Positions 35,679 through 46,700 of a stretch of DNA of 64,000 nt are shown one piece after another. The notes under the pieces are model-generated. The model was not told the origin of the DNA and ran no database searches. It worked only from the letters and a program-made list of their open reading frames with translations. The stretch comes from Dioscorea cayenensis subsp. rotundata (taxonomy: Eukaryota; Streptophyta; Magnoliopsida; Dioscoreales; Dioscoreaceae). Each line of letters begins with the position of its first letter. Position 1 is the stretch's first letter. The stretch lies in contig NC_052489.1 in the NCBI RefSeq assembly GCF_009730915.1, positions 24,979,916 through 25,043,915 on the forward strand, in the 5' to 3' direction. A program made the position numbers and the translations under genes.

Positions 35679-36114
35679 TGTAGCTCCAAATTGGAAATTC
35701 TTCAGAATCTTCAATGAGGTTGAGAAAAGAAGGTGAGAGAAAGATCGGGAAGGAGGAAGATAGGAGAGAAAGAGGGAAGGAAAGAGGATTTTTAGGCCAA
35801 AAGATAGCCTTCTCCATTCATCAGTACTCTCGATATATGGAATCAATACAAGATGCTAACGACCTTGCCAGTCTGGCATTTCAACAAACATCTTCTGTGC
35901 CAATACAGCTGGTAACGTAATAACAACCTTCCTAATTACGCCTTGCCTAATTACATCCATAACAACCTCAAACAACCCACAATATACTATATTTCATTAT
36001 AATATGAAGTCTTTAAATTTGGCGAATGGCTTGTCTTTAGTCTAGCGCGCACTCCTTCGCAACCCAATTCCCACTTCCTTTGATGAATTCTGAATAACGG
36101 CCTCCTGTGCAACA
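35679..36114 (-). repeat. 5' LTR of the gypsy element
   Basis: Partner of 30641-31076; on the minus strand it precedes the gag region. The bases just inside it read ATTTGGTGCTTTCATTG on the minus strand, the presumed primer-binding region. The tRNA was not identified. Confidence 0.93.
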
Positions 36115-36119
36115 AAAGT

Positions 36120-39100
36120 CAACAATTAATGCAATATGGAAACCACCAGTTGGATGAGCATCACAACAATTCACTTAATAAAAAAGAAATGCAAAACATC
36201 CTAATGCAAATCACATGCATTTAATTACAATAGCTCAAAATTTTAAAAAATAAGTATTTTTTTTTTCAGTTCAATAATAGAATGAACATCCAATAGAGCA
36301 AGGAAATTATCAGTTCTCAAAATTTAACATTCGTGATATTGGTTAGGATTGATTGTATTAGTGTCTACCCAAGCTTATATTGAAAGAAAAATATGCCTTT
36401 ATACCACATTATTCAGTGAGTGCATTTTATGTACCTATGAAAAAAAATTATGTATTCAAATATATACACTATGGAGGTTGATGTCTTGACTATAAATCAG
36501 CAAACCTTTTTATGATGAGCTTCGTAGTTTGCCAAGTTAATGCTGAAACACTTAAAAGTGTAAGCCACAACTTTTGATCTTGAAAGGGTTTCTAAAATGC
36601 ATGGTTTTCTTGCTCTCATCACAGAACTTGTGTGATTTCAAAAGAAGTCAGCAGTAATTAATTTGACACTATCCTACCAAGCACTTTGTCTTTGTATGCT
36701 CTATATTGCATTTCTGTATCCGCTGTAAATTTTGAAAATCACCTGCCTTGTTAACTCTAACAGGAATTTTCATCTGTTATAGTTCTTGAAGATGAGCTTC
36801 CATGCTATCACTTTTCTTGAAATGTTTTTGTTTCTATATTTGTACATTCTTGTCACTTTATCCAAGTCGTTTATATATCCTACATTTTTACTAAACCTAG
36901 TGTGTTCTTGTTCATGAAGCACAATGGCTCTGCATTACATGTTGTGTGTAATATGATTGAAAATCAACTGTTTGATGTATTACTCCGCCGGCAAATTCAA
37001 TGGGTATTTTTGGGTAATATCTGCAACCACTGGTTGTATCATTTCTGATTTTTTCCGCTACTCTGATATCTTTCAATGCCGAAGCTCTCTATTTAGATGT
37101 TCTCTTTTGCAAATCAATAGAGACCAAATCAAGCACCCTTTCATGGTTTGCCGGTCAATCATCGCCGATTTTAGGCATTAACAAACTAAATCAAGCATCT
37201 TATTTAGATTCACAAGATTCTTCCACTGGTCATCATCGAGCAAGTCTCATTATACAAACCAAACTGCCCAACTGAGTTGCTCATTCATCCAACAACCTCC
37301 TGAAGCAAAAAACCAACTGTTATCATTCATTTGGATTTTTGCTTTGGATTTTTCAGACCATGCTTAGCTTTACACTGGTTTTCTGGCTTTGCATTAGCAG
37401 CACACCCTTTTCGACTTCCCGGAATTGAGCTATCAAAGGAATGTGGTCGCTTTGGTTTCTTCTCACTTTGTTTACATTGGCAGTCAGGCTTTCCACTAGG
37501 AGCACACCCTTTTCGACTTCCCGGGGATGATTTATCAGAGGAATATGGTTACTTTGGTTTCTTCTGACTCTGTTTATTAGCAGCCGTTCCACTGCTGCTA
37601 TTCCCACTATTAGCTTTGCCGCTGCTACCATGCCCATTACTAGCTTTTGCATTTCTACCATGCCCTATATAATTTCCCAAGAGCAAGCAATCAGAAAAAT
37701 CATCTGTTGAGATTTGTAGTAAGGAACAAATGCCTTTTAGACATTTTAATTGAGTTATGGTGAGAAAAACATATTATGGTAGAAATGCATTTGTTCTAAA
37801 AGGCATTTGTTCCTATATAATTTCTCATGGCTATGTTGAGTTTTTCACTTGGATTTTTTAAATGACCAAATTTCTATTTATTATTGAGTTATGGTTTAAT
37901 TTTCACTTGTTCTTGTAGATAAAATAACCACTTCATGAGAATTTTATGTGATAAGTTTTGTCTATAAAATGATTGGAGGTTGTATACTCCAAGTATGCTG
38001 GAACATAGCTGGAAGGGCCTGACCATATATTGTTAAAGGAGGATGATATTGTTAGTATTCTTGATACTGATGATGTCAAAGATCTCAAGCCTCTTGACGA
38101 TTGAGTTCTGCTCAAGATTTGTGTTTTTCTTCAAATATTTTCATATTCTTCTCTGGAAGATATTGTCTATTCGTTAAGATTCGATGATGCATCTCAAAAT
38201 CAACTGTTGTTCCAAGGTTTCTCATTGGTGTTCCTTATCTTTCATTCTTTTGTATAAATCTTAGGTCATGGAAGCTGAAGAAAAACCTCCCATTGGTGTT
38301 CTATTGCCAGGGGACCAAGGAAAAACCTCCCATAGTTACAGTAAGTATCAATCTTGATAGTGTGATTCTAGTGGATTTTTAAATGGCCTTATGCTTAATC
38401 TCTGGTGAAAATTGAGTTATATTAGTTGTAAAATTCTCAACTAATATTTTGTGGGGTGACTAAGTTAAAAAAATGAAGAAATAATCTTCCGTCAGAAAAT
38501 ATAATCATGATGGTGATTTGCTGAATATGCTGTTAACTTATATGTTTATAACATACTAGAATAGTTGTTTGTAAATTAACTTTGATTAGTTTAATTTTTT
38601 TTGTTTGAGAGAAGCTTGTTGTTGCTAAATTGCTAATTAATTGTGGCATTTGACTGCAGAGATGATTGACATCAATAATAAAATCCTTGGCTTTGTTTGG
38701 ACTTTGTATCTCTTGTAAAGTATGACTAGTTACGTGATAAATGAAACTTTAAGTAAGATGACAAGATTGGTTTAATGATAATAAAAGCTATTTATTGGCA
38801 ACACATGGACGTTTGTCTCATCACTATAGCTAGTGATTAATGCAGAGGTGCTCATGATCAATAATTTAGGAGCGAATTTGCAATGATTTTGTTTGGGAGT
38901 TCATTACGAGTGAGCAGTGGATTTTTTTTTAATTCCTATGATTTATATTATGATATTGAAAGCTTTATTGTTCTGCTTTGATCTTCATAACTTGAAACAA
39001 TTTTTTTTACTTATTTGATTTAGGCAACCTTGAGAGAATAAATTCAGCATGAAAACCTTGAGAGGAGAGTGGCATCTATTGTTTTACAATGTAGAACAAC

Positions 39101-39427
39101 ATAATTTGTCTGATTATTGAGAGGTTTCATTGTAAAGATTATTGATCTTGGAGTGATAACATGAGATGTCCTGTTGTTGATGCTAATAATATGCTAAGAA
39201 GGTGGCCAGTCAGAAGTTATGAATTGTGAACTTCTCTGAACACTTGTTCTTCCTCTTGCTTTACTTGGAAGTTGGATTGTCATGGCATAGAGCCTTTTTG
39301 TTCAAGATCAAAACTTTACTTGGAGGAAACAGTTGTGGTTTGTATAGATCATCTACTCACACAGGTAGATACTAGTTTGACTATATATAATAGAATGTGA
39401 ATGACTCAGATTTAAGCAAAATGGGTT
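36120..39427. other. CACTA interior between the two nested retrotransposons
   Basis: About 3.3 kb of mostly non-coding, intron-like AT-rich DNA. It holds the coding-like fragment at 37327-37771, a perfect 20-bp inverted repeat at 37722-37741/37795-37814 and a possible small plus-strand exon starting ATGGAAGCTGAAG near 38269 with a donor acagtaag at about 38338. No transposase domain is recognisable. Confidence 0.5.
37327..37771 (-). pseudogene. Unrecognised coding-like fragment with a Cys/Lys-rich 35-residue repeat
   Basis: One minus-strand frame stays open from about 37771 to a TGA at 37327-37329, apart from a single TAA at 37549-37551. It opens with the well-behaved segment QLKCLKGICSLLQISTDDF, continues through an Asn/Ser/Gly-rich linker, and then carries two copies of a unit KKPK-x-P-x-S-x-D with PGSRKGCA and K-P-x-x-QCK. 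The repeat is imperfect in DNA but well kept as protein. It may be an end of a CACTA gene or a captured host exon. I do not recognise the family and assign no function. Confidence 0.45.
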
Positions 39428-39432
39428 CACGT

Positions 39433-39583
39433 TGTTATATGTATATATGTTATGTATGTTATATATTTGTATGTATGTAGGCCATGGGGTACATTGGTAT
39501 CATTGGCTTCTATATGTAAACCTATAATCACACTTGTTTAGATGCAATGTAGATTGATTCTTTCTCTTCTATCTTTCATATCA
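39433..39583 (+). repeat. 5' LTR of the copia element (151 bp)
   Basis: Unusually short LTR, identical to 43829-43979 by eye. The primer-binding site starts at the very next base. Confidence 0.95.
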
Positions 39584-40185
39584 TGGTATCCGAGCTAGGT
39601 TAGGTTATTTTTTTTCCGGCCAACTACTCCGGGCCATCTTCATCGGCATTCTCCGGTCATCTTCCTCGGCACTCTTCATCTACATACTCTTTTCCTTCAT
39701 CATCCATTCTTTCTCTTCTTTCAAAAACGGAATCTTCTCTTCTCCATCTTCTTCACCACCTCCACCATCATCAAGCTTCCTTCCCCACCATCATCAACCT
39801 CACCATCCAAGCCTCGCCCTGCAGCCACGGCCTGCCAGCTGACCAGCGCCCAGCCCACGCCCGCCCGGCGCTCCGTCGGCGCCCTCGCCCACGCATCGCC
39901 CGGCGCTCCGCCCGCGCCCGGGACCAGCACCACGCTGCGTCTGCCCGCCCGCCGCGCCGCCGCTCGCCGGACGATGCTGCTTGCCGCTCAGCCGACCAGC
40001 CTCACCCTTTTTCTCCAAATCCCCTAGAATCAAGATTTTTCAGCCTTTTCCAAACACAAGAAACCAAGATGAAGTGACTCATTGTCTTCTAAAGCAAAGG
40101 CTTTGATGTGATTGTACTGTGCACTTGTGATTGTATTCCAAATCCCGATTTGCTTAAAAATTCCTGATTTGCTTTAAAAATAAAA
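39584..40185 (+). other. Copia leader with a GC-rich island
   Basis: This begins with the primer-binding site and a CT-rich tract with repeated cttctccgg-like motifs. From about 39810 to 39990 the sequence becomes strongly GC-rich (cccgcccggcgctccg and similar), in contrast to the AT-rich surroundings. No gag start or capsid frame is seen, so the 5' half of gag has been lost or replaced here. Confidence 0.7.
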
Positions 40186-43100
40186 ATGATGAATACTTAT
40201 GGACCGGCTTTTGTTCGTACTAAGGGAACACGTCCTCAGGCTTCTTTCAGAAGGGAGGACAGTGCTCTGACTGTCTCGCACTTTTCTTCTGTCCCTTCAG
40301 TGTCTTCTCCTACTTGCTTCCAGGCTCCTCCCCTTGATTCCTCTAGGCCTCCTCCAAGGCCAAAGAGGACCGAGCAGCGAGGACTCACGCACGTCACTTG
40401 CCCTGTTGTTTCTTCACCGGCTCCACCTCTTCTTCCAACACCTCACTCTATACAGGCTTATCCTACTCCACTATCTCTTACATATAAGCAGTTTTTAACC
40501 ATGTTCCGGCAGTTTCAGCAGTCTTATTTGACAAACTCCATATCATCTATTGGACATGCGACTTCCACTCAGGTTGCTCCATCTGCTTCAGGTAGTTTCT
40601 GTCCTCTCTGGCTTCTTGACTCTGGTGCTTCTCTCCACATGACCCCTGATGCCACTCATCTGCACCATTCCCATTCACCTTCTCATGTCACCCGTGTTCG
40701 CACTACTGATGGCACACTTCTTCCTATTTCCTCCACTGGTCATTTCTCTTCTAGTGATTTCTCAATTCCTTCAGTCTCTCATGTTCCTCGTTTATGTATG
40801 AATCTTATATCTGTTAGCCAGCTTACTGATTATGATTGTCAGGTTATCTTTGACCGTACCTCGTGTCATGTGCATGATCGCAGTGGGACGGTGATTGGAA
40901 CTGGCCGTCGTCAAAATGGAGTTTATGCGTTGGATTCCCTTCGTCTTCCATCTTCACCTGAACCCGTTCATCACTGTTATACTGCCGTTCAGTCTCATCA
41001 TAAGTGGCATCATCGTCTTGGCCACTTATGTTCGTCTCGTATGTCGTCTCTTGTTCGTCATAGCGTTTTAGGAGCTGTCTCTCCTCCTTTTGATGTCGTC
41101 TGTCTTGGATGTAAACTTGGTAAGCAACTCCAACGTCCTTATCCTTTGAGTGTGTCTCGGACTACTGCTCCTTTCGAACTTATTCACTCTGATGTTTGGG
41201 ATCCTGCTCCCTTTGTCTCTAAAGGTAGTCATCGCTATTATGTTCTTTTTATAGATGACTACACTCGATTCACCTGGCTTTATCTTATGCCTAACCGTAG
41301 CCAGTTATTATCTATTTATCGCTCCTTTTCCACTATGGTCCGCACCCAGTTCTCTGCCTCTATTAAGACTTTTCGGTCTGACTCTGGCGGTGAGTACACC
41401 TCTCACGTCTTTCGTGCCTTTTTATCTTCTGAAGGCATCTTACCTCAGTTATCTTGTCCTGGAGCTCATCCTCAGAATGGGGTTGCTGAACGTAAGCATC
41501 GTCACATCTTAGAGACGACACGTGCTCTTCTTCTAGGTGCTTTTCTTCCCCCTCATTTTTGGGCTGAAGCTGTCAGCACTGCCGTCTATCTCATTAACCT
41601 ACAACCCTCCTCTTACCTTAATGGTCGTAGTCCAGGTGAGTGTCTTCATGGGACACCTCCCCGCTATGATCATCTTCGTGTTTTTGGTTGTCGCTACTTT
41701 GTTTTACTATCACCTCGGGAGAGAACAAAGCTAACAGCCCAGTCTGTTTCATGTGTTTTTCTTGGATATAGCCTTGAGCATAAAGGTTATCGTTGTTATG
41801 ATCCAGTCACTCGTCGCATTCACATCTCCCGTGATATTACGTTTGATGAGTCCACACCTTTCTATGCTTCTCCATGTTCCATTGAGTCCTCATCTCCCTC
41901 TGTCCCTCTGTCCTTCCTTTTTCCTACCCCTTCCGTTGAGCATACTCCTCCTGTATCTTGCTCTCCTCCACCATCCAACCCTCCTGCCGAGTTTCTTTCT
42001 CACTCCTCTCTTGACCCCTCTCCTCCTTTATATGTTGACTCTCCTACAGTGTCTTCCCCTCATTTATCTGTTGAGTCTCCTATACTGTCTTCCCCTCCAC
42101 CCTCGCTTCCTCTTGCTCACCCACCTATTCGTTTCACATACCACCGTTGGGATCCCGCAGAGCCTCTATCTCGTTGGTCATCTCTGACACCTCTCCTACT
42201 ATCGATCCAGCTCCTGAGGTACACTCTCACACTTATTCTTTACGCGATCGCTCCACTTTGCATCCCCCAGTCCGTTTTGCTTCTGCTAGCACCAGTGTTT
42301 CAAATGTCTTTGAGCCAGGTACCTACAGGGAAGCAGTTTGATTACCTGAGTGGCGGACTGCCATGGCAGAGGAGCTTGATGCTTTGACTTGGACTCATAC
42401 GTGGGATCTTGTTCCCCTTCCTTCTCATGCGGTTCCTATCACTTGTCGTTGGATCTACCGTGTGAAGACTCGTTCTGATGGGTCTCTCGAGCGCTATAAG
42501 GAGACTTTTGCCCCAGTAGCCCATATGAGGAGACTTTTGCCCCAGTAGCCCATATGCACATTGTGCGCACTTTGGTTGCTGTTGCTGCTGTTCGTGGTTG
42601 GGCTCTTCATCAGCTTGATGTGAAGAACGCGTTTCTTCATGGGGACTTGAAGGAGAAGGTTTACATGACTCCTCCCCCTGGCCTTCGGGTACCTCCGGGG
42701 TCTGTTTGTCATCTTCGCCGAGCTCTTTATGGTCTCAAACAGGCTCCACGGGCCTGGTTTGAGCGGTTCAGTATAGTGGTTGAGGCTGCTGGTTTCACTT
42801 CGAGCATACATGACCCGGCAGTCTTCATTCACTCTTCCTCTGGTGGGCAGACCATTCTTCTTCTATATGTCGATGATATGATCCTTACCGGTGATGACTC
42901 TGCTCACATTACCTTTGTGAAACAGAAGTTATGTGAAACTTTCTTGATGACTGATTTAGGTCCGCTTCGTTACTTCTTGGGTATCGAGATTACTTCTCAT
43001 CCTGATGGTACCGTCTCTCTCAGCAACGTTATACTCACGATCTACTTGCTCGCTCTGGTTTGACTGATACCCGTATTGCTGCTACACCGATGGAGTTGCA

Positions 43101-43812
43101 TTTACAGCCTCGTGCCTATGATGGGATTCCCTTATCTGATCCTTCTCGCTATCGACATTTGGTTGGCAGTTTAGTCTACTTAGCCGTCACCCGTCCAGAC
43201 ATTTCCCATGCAGTTCACATCCTCAGTCAGTTCGTTGCGGCACCCGCTCATTAGTATGCTCATCTTCTTGAATGCTGCGATACCTTCGTGCGCTCTGTAT
43301 CTCGTGGTGCGTCTACTCACGTCGATCCACCCGCTTCGATTGCATGCCTATTACGATGCTACTTGGGCTAGCTCTCCGATGATCGAGTTTACATTCTTGA
43401 GTTCTTTGTATCTTTCTTGGGTCTTCACTTGTTGTTTGGAAGACTAAGCAAACGGGCTGACTGCCAAGTCCAGATCTTTGGTCGAGGTTCGTGCTTTTAG
43501 CCTCTACCGTACAGGAGGTGCTTTGGATTCGTTCGATTCGCGAGGATTTTTGGTATATCGATCCATTCGCCTATTCCCATTCACTGCGACAGTACGGGAG
43601 CTCTTCAGATTGCTACTGATCCGGTCAAGCATGAGCTGACCAAACACATTGGTGTGGATGCACACTTCACTCGCTGTCATGTCCGCGCTCATATTGTGTC
43701 ACTTCATTATCTTCCTACCGAGGTTCAGGTAGCTGATTTTTTCACTAAGGCGCAGACGCGTGATCAGCATCACTTCATGTTATCCAAACTCAAGACGTAT
43801 GATCCGCCTTGA
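40186..43812 (+). pseudogene. Copia gag remnant-protease-integrase-RT-RNase H, broken
   Basis: The first frame (40186 to about 42150) has a short Ser/Pro-rich gag remnant, an aspartic protease site (WLLDSGASLHM), the GAG-pre-integrase HHCC region (WHHRLGHL, CLGCKLGK) and an integrase core with HSDVW, FRSDSGGEY and GVAERKH, all catalytic residues present. The frame shifts near 42150-42190, meets a TGA at 42339-42341, and shifts again at a 29-bp tandem duplication (42501-42556). The RT block from 42554 is otherwise good (LHQLDVKNAFLHGDL, LYGLKQAPRAW, LLYVDDMILTG). Another shift occurs near 43050, and the RNase H end (TKHIGVDAHF, ADFFTKAQ) reaches a TGA at 43810-43812. Confidence 0.93.
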
Positions 43813-43828
43813 GTTTGAGGGGGGGGGG

Positions 43829-43979
43829 TGTTATATGTATATATGTTATGTATGTTATATATTTGTATGTATGTAGGCCATGGGGTACATTGGTATCATT
43901 GGCTTCTATATGTAAACCTATAATCACACTTGTTTAGATGCAATGTAGATTGATTCTTTCTCTTCTATCTTTCATATCA
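43829..43979 (+). repeat. 3' LTR of the copia element (151 bp)
   Basis: Identical partner of 39433-39583, immediately after the poly-G purine tract. Confidence 0.95.
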
Positions 43980-44996
43980 CACGTATCATTTGCATTTAAG
44001 CATGGTTAAAAATAATTTTTTTTTTTGACTTTTTGATATTTGTAGTGTTTATAATAATTTGTTAGGGGAAACTACTTGGGGAATCGAACACAATATTTAA
44101 CATCAATTGATATCTAAGGCTTTATGTTGTTTGCTAGAGTTTTAAAACTACGATTTCCATTTCATGTGTTGGTATTTATTTAGTGATTCAAGCCTTGTTA
44201 GCATAGTATTTCGTAAGTTCTAAGCAAGCTACTCATTCTGGTGGGTAGCACAATGCAGTCATATCAGTTCCAAGTTGCGCAGCTCTGTTATATGATTTAT
44301 ATGTCTTCTGTTTTATTTTTTATTTTTTAATAAAATGTCTTCTATTTTGTGGTTCTCATTGAGTGTTGTTTATTTTTGAGTTTTAAATATCCTCATGCTT
44401 TAACTATAGGCACAATGTAGTGTTTATTGGAGTTGACCCATCATCAGTGAACTTTTATGAGTATTTTGTGGTGCCTCTTCTCCACTAACAATTAGAGAAT
44501 GTGATCACAAAGAGGACCACCACTGTTCTTATTGCAATTTGAAGGTTGAGTAAGTGTCTAATGGATAGCATCACATTATCATGTTTTCCTTTTTTCCAAA
44601 TTCATGGTATGGATTTATAATTTATTATTTAATATTTTTTATTTGATTTTAAATATAATTATAGGTCTTTATTTAATAATGTTTGTCTACTTTTGCAGGA
44701 GAATTCATGGTTAAAGATCGAGAGGGTTAAAAATTAAGAGGATACACGAAACTTTTTACTTTGTGTAATTAAGCAAAAAAAATTGTAATAAAAGTATATA
44801 AATAATGTAAAATTTTTTACATTTTGTTATTAATTAAAATATATTGCACTTGTCAATAAAAGTCAATAAAATTGAATTATAATGCTTTTGAAGGTATTGA
44901 AATATTCATGTTTTTGATTTACAAGTTAAACAAATTTATTTATTATTAGTATGAAAATAAATTAAAATTTAATTTAATTCAATTAATGAACAAATT

Positions 44997-45500
44997 TAGA
45001 GGCGGTTATAACCGCCTCTATAGCTAATAATTTCTTATACATTTATACTTTTAAGAGACGGTTATAATCGCCTCTAAAACTTTTGAGTGATAAAAATTAT
45101 TAGTTATAAAGGAGGTTATAATCACCTCTACAACTACTGAGTAGTATAAGAAATTATTAGTTATAGAGGCGGTTATAACCGCCTCTAAAACTATTAAAGA
45201 GTAATGAAAACTTAATAGCTATAGAGACGGTTATAACCACCTCTAAAAACTATTAAAGAGTGATGAAAACTTAATAGCTATAGAGGTGGTTATAACTGCC
45301 TCTACCACTTATAATTTTTAGGGGCGGTTAAAACCGCCTCTACTCTTTTTATTAAAAACCGCTTCCATAGATAAAACTTACTCCAACGGTTTGTACAAAC
45401 CGGCTCTAAAGTGTAGAGCCGGCTTGATACGAGGCGGTTTAGAGGCGGGTGAAAAAACCAACACTATATTTATAGAGGCGGTTAAAACCGCCTCTATAGG
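44997..45500. repeat. Palindromic subterminal repeats of the CACTA right end
   Basis: Eight copies of a 22-24-bp palindrome of the form AGAGGCGGTTATAACCGCCTCT with small changes, at about 44998, 45053, 45107, 45167, 45222, 45280, 45325 and 45475, mostly 55-60 bp apart. Such subterminal repeats are where CACTA TNPA-like proteins bind. The left end carries a different set (agccggtttt and accggttta). Confidence 0.85.
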
Positions 45501-45542
45501 GCTTGACAACCGCCTCAAAAACACTCTTTTGGTATAGTGATA

Positions 45543-46174
45543 GTTTGCAGATAATGGCCAATAGAAAATTGGGATTATTTTTTTATGTTGCCATATGGGA
45601 GGAAGGATTATATGAAACAGTGACATCAAGTCAGTTTATATCATTTTTCAATTATAAATCACCACATCAGACTAAATATGTTTTTTAAATGATGTGCATG
45701 CCAAGTTGGCATCCACATCATTATCCACCTTATTTTTTTTCTATAAACTTTAAATTCAAATAGTGTAAATCTCTAAATTTTTAAAATTATAAAACCCTAA
45801 AAATCATAAATCCAAACACTATTAAAACTATACCCAAAATTCTAAACTGTAAACTTTTAATCCAAAACTCTAAACCCTAAATTATAAACCCTAAATCCTA
45901 AATTTGAAGCCTGAAATGGAGGAAGTTTGCGGTTTACAATTTAAGGTTTCAGGAAAGGTTTTCTGTTTAGTGTTTAATAATAAAAAAAAAATATATTTTT
46001 TTATAATAAAAAAGATAAAATTCTGATGTAGCAACTTATGATTTGAAAAGATAAAATCGTACATGGTGTCACTGATTTATTGAATCCTAATTTCATATGG
46101 GGTTATTTTTTTTATCATATAAAAATTAGTTTCCCTTTCAAACATGTATTAATAATGAATGTGTACCTGTTTAA
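45543..46174. other. Intergenic DNA with degenerate telomere-like repeats
   Basis: No gene seen. Degenerate CCCTAAA-type repeats lie at about 45790-45905 (aaaccctaaa, taaaccctaaatt, aaaccctaaatcc). Otherwise AT-rich. Confidence 0.55.
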
Positions 46175-46700
46175 TATGAATAATGAAATTCATCAAAACG
46201 TTATTAATTTATCTTTTCAAATATATATCACACTTGAGAAAATAGTGGGTGAATTTTCTTAATTACAAAGGTATAAAATAATAATTTAATTTGTATCGAA
46301 GCATGTGATCGTCATTGATGTGAAATAACTCTTTTTATTTATTATATCTTAAATGTATCACCATTAAAAATCAATTCATACCAAGTCATATTAGTTAGAA
46401 GATCAACTAGATGAATCAATTTAATTAAAAAAATTAAAATAAATATATTTTTAGAGGGTTAAAACTAAGAATTATATATTCCAAACCAGGTTGATAGCCT
46501 AGTCGCATTAGCTAAATTATCAAAAATATTGGTGTAGAAAGTTCAACTCTCTAATTCAATTCTCATTAGATATACAATATTGATAACATGTACCTAGTTA
46601 TGATGCAAATAGTTTTCAACCATATATACTAACACAAATCATCTCCAACTAAAAAAGTTAGTACTTCAATCTTTCCATGATCAAATAGCATGAGTTTTCC
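46175..46700. repeat. Direct repeat upstream of the wax gene (copy 1)
   Basis: Non-coding repeat matching 49850-50159 plus 50833-50955 (both contain atcacact-gagaaaatag, gaattttcttaatt, gaagat-aac-agatgaatcaattt and agagggttaaa). Its last part (catatatactaacacaaatcatctc, gttagtacttcaat, ttccatgatcaaatagcatgag in pieces) matches 59784-61028. This copy carries none of the insertions found in the downstream copy, so it serves as the empty-site reference. Confidence 0.8.

Larger units (their letters stand above)
30641..36114 (-). mobile_element. Ty3/gypsy LTR retrotransposon (chromovirus), decayed
   Basis: Two 436-bp LTRs (30641-31076 and 35679-36114) begin TGTAGCTCC and end GCAACA, flanked by a perfect 5-bp duplication AAAGT (30636-30640 and 36115-36119). 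The coding strand is minus: gag, zinc knuckle, protease, RT, RNase H, integrase, chromodomain-like tail. The purine tract beside the 3' LTR reads gatggggg on the minus strand. By eye the LTRs differ at about 13 positions (about 3%), so the insertion is fairly young. Nevertheless the coding region carries several stops and a mutated RT centre. It interrupts the CACTA element. Confidence 0.95.
39433..43979 (+). mobile_element. Ty1/copia LTR retrotransposon with short identical LTRs
   Basis: Two 151-bp LTRs (39433-39583 and 43829-43979), TGTTATATG...TTCATATCA, are identical by eye. They are flanked by a perfect 5-bp duplication CACGT (39428-39432 and 43980-43984). TGGTATCcGAGC follows the 5' LTR and matches the initiator-Met primer site with one change. 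A purine tract with a run of ten G ends at the 3' LTR. Most of gag is missing, and pol carries several frameshifts and a stop. The element therefore looks recent but defective. It is inserted in the CACTA element. Confidence 0.95.
29626..45539. mobile_element. CACTA (En/Spm, CMC) DNA transposon with two nested LTR retrotransposons
   Basis: The left end is CACTACACCAAAT and the right end is CTTTTGGTATAGTG, so the termini are inverted CACTA ends. The flanks are a 3-bp duplication ATA (29623-29625 and 45540-45542), as expected for the superfamily. Subterminal repeats are dense at both ends: accggttt/gccggtt motifs at 29660-29750 and palindromic aggcggttataaccgcct motifs at 44998-45500. Removing the nested gypsy (30641-36114) and copia (39433-43979) leaves about 5.9 kb. 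No TNP2-type transposase domain can be read in that remainder, so the element looks non-autonomous. Confidence 0.88.

Noticed and set aside
37331..37567. Plus-strand frame with the repeated peptide AHPFRLPG
   Set aside because: The opposite strand has the longer, more protein-like frame with conserved Lys/Cys repeats; the plus-strand peptide is read as its shadow.
39721..40033. Ala/Gly/Arg-rich minus-strand frames in the GC-rich stretch
   Set aside because: Open only because GC-rich DNA lacks stop codons; lies in a retrotransposon leader on the opposite strand.
45777..45910. Interpretation as a true telomere or chromosome end
   Set aside because: Repeats are degenerate, few and embedded between a transposon and a gene.
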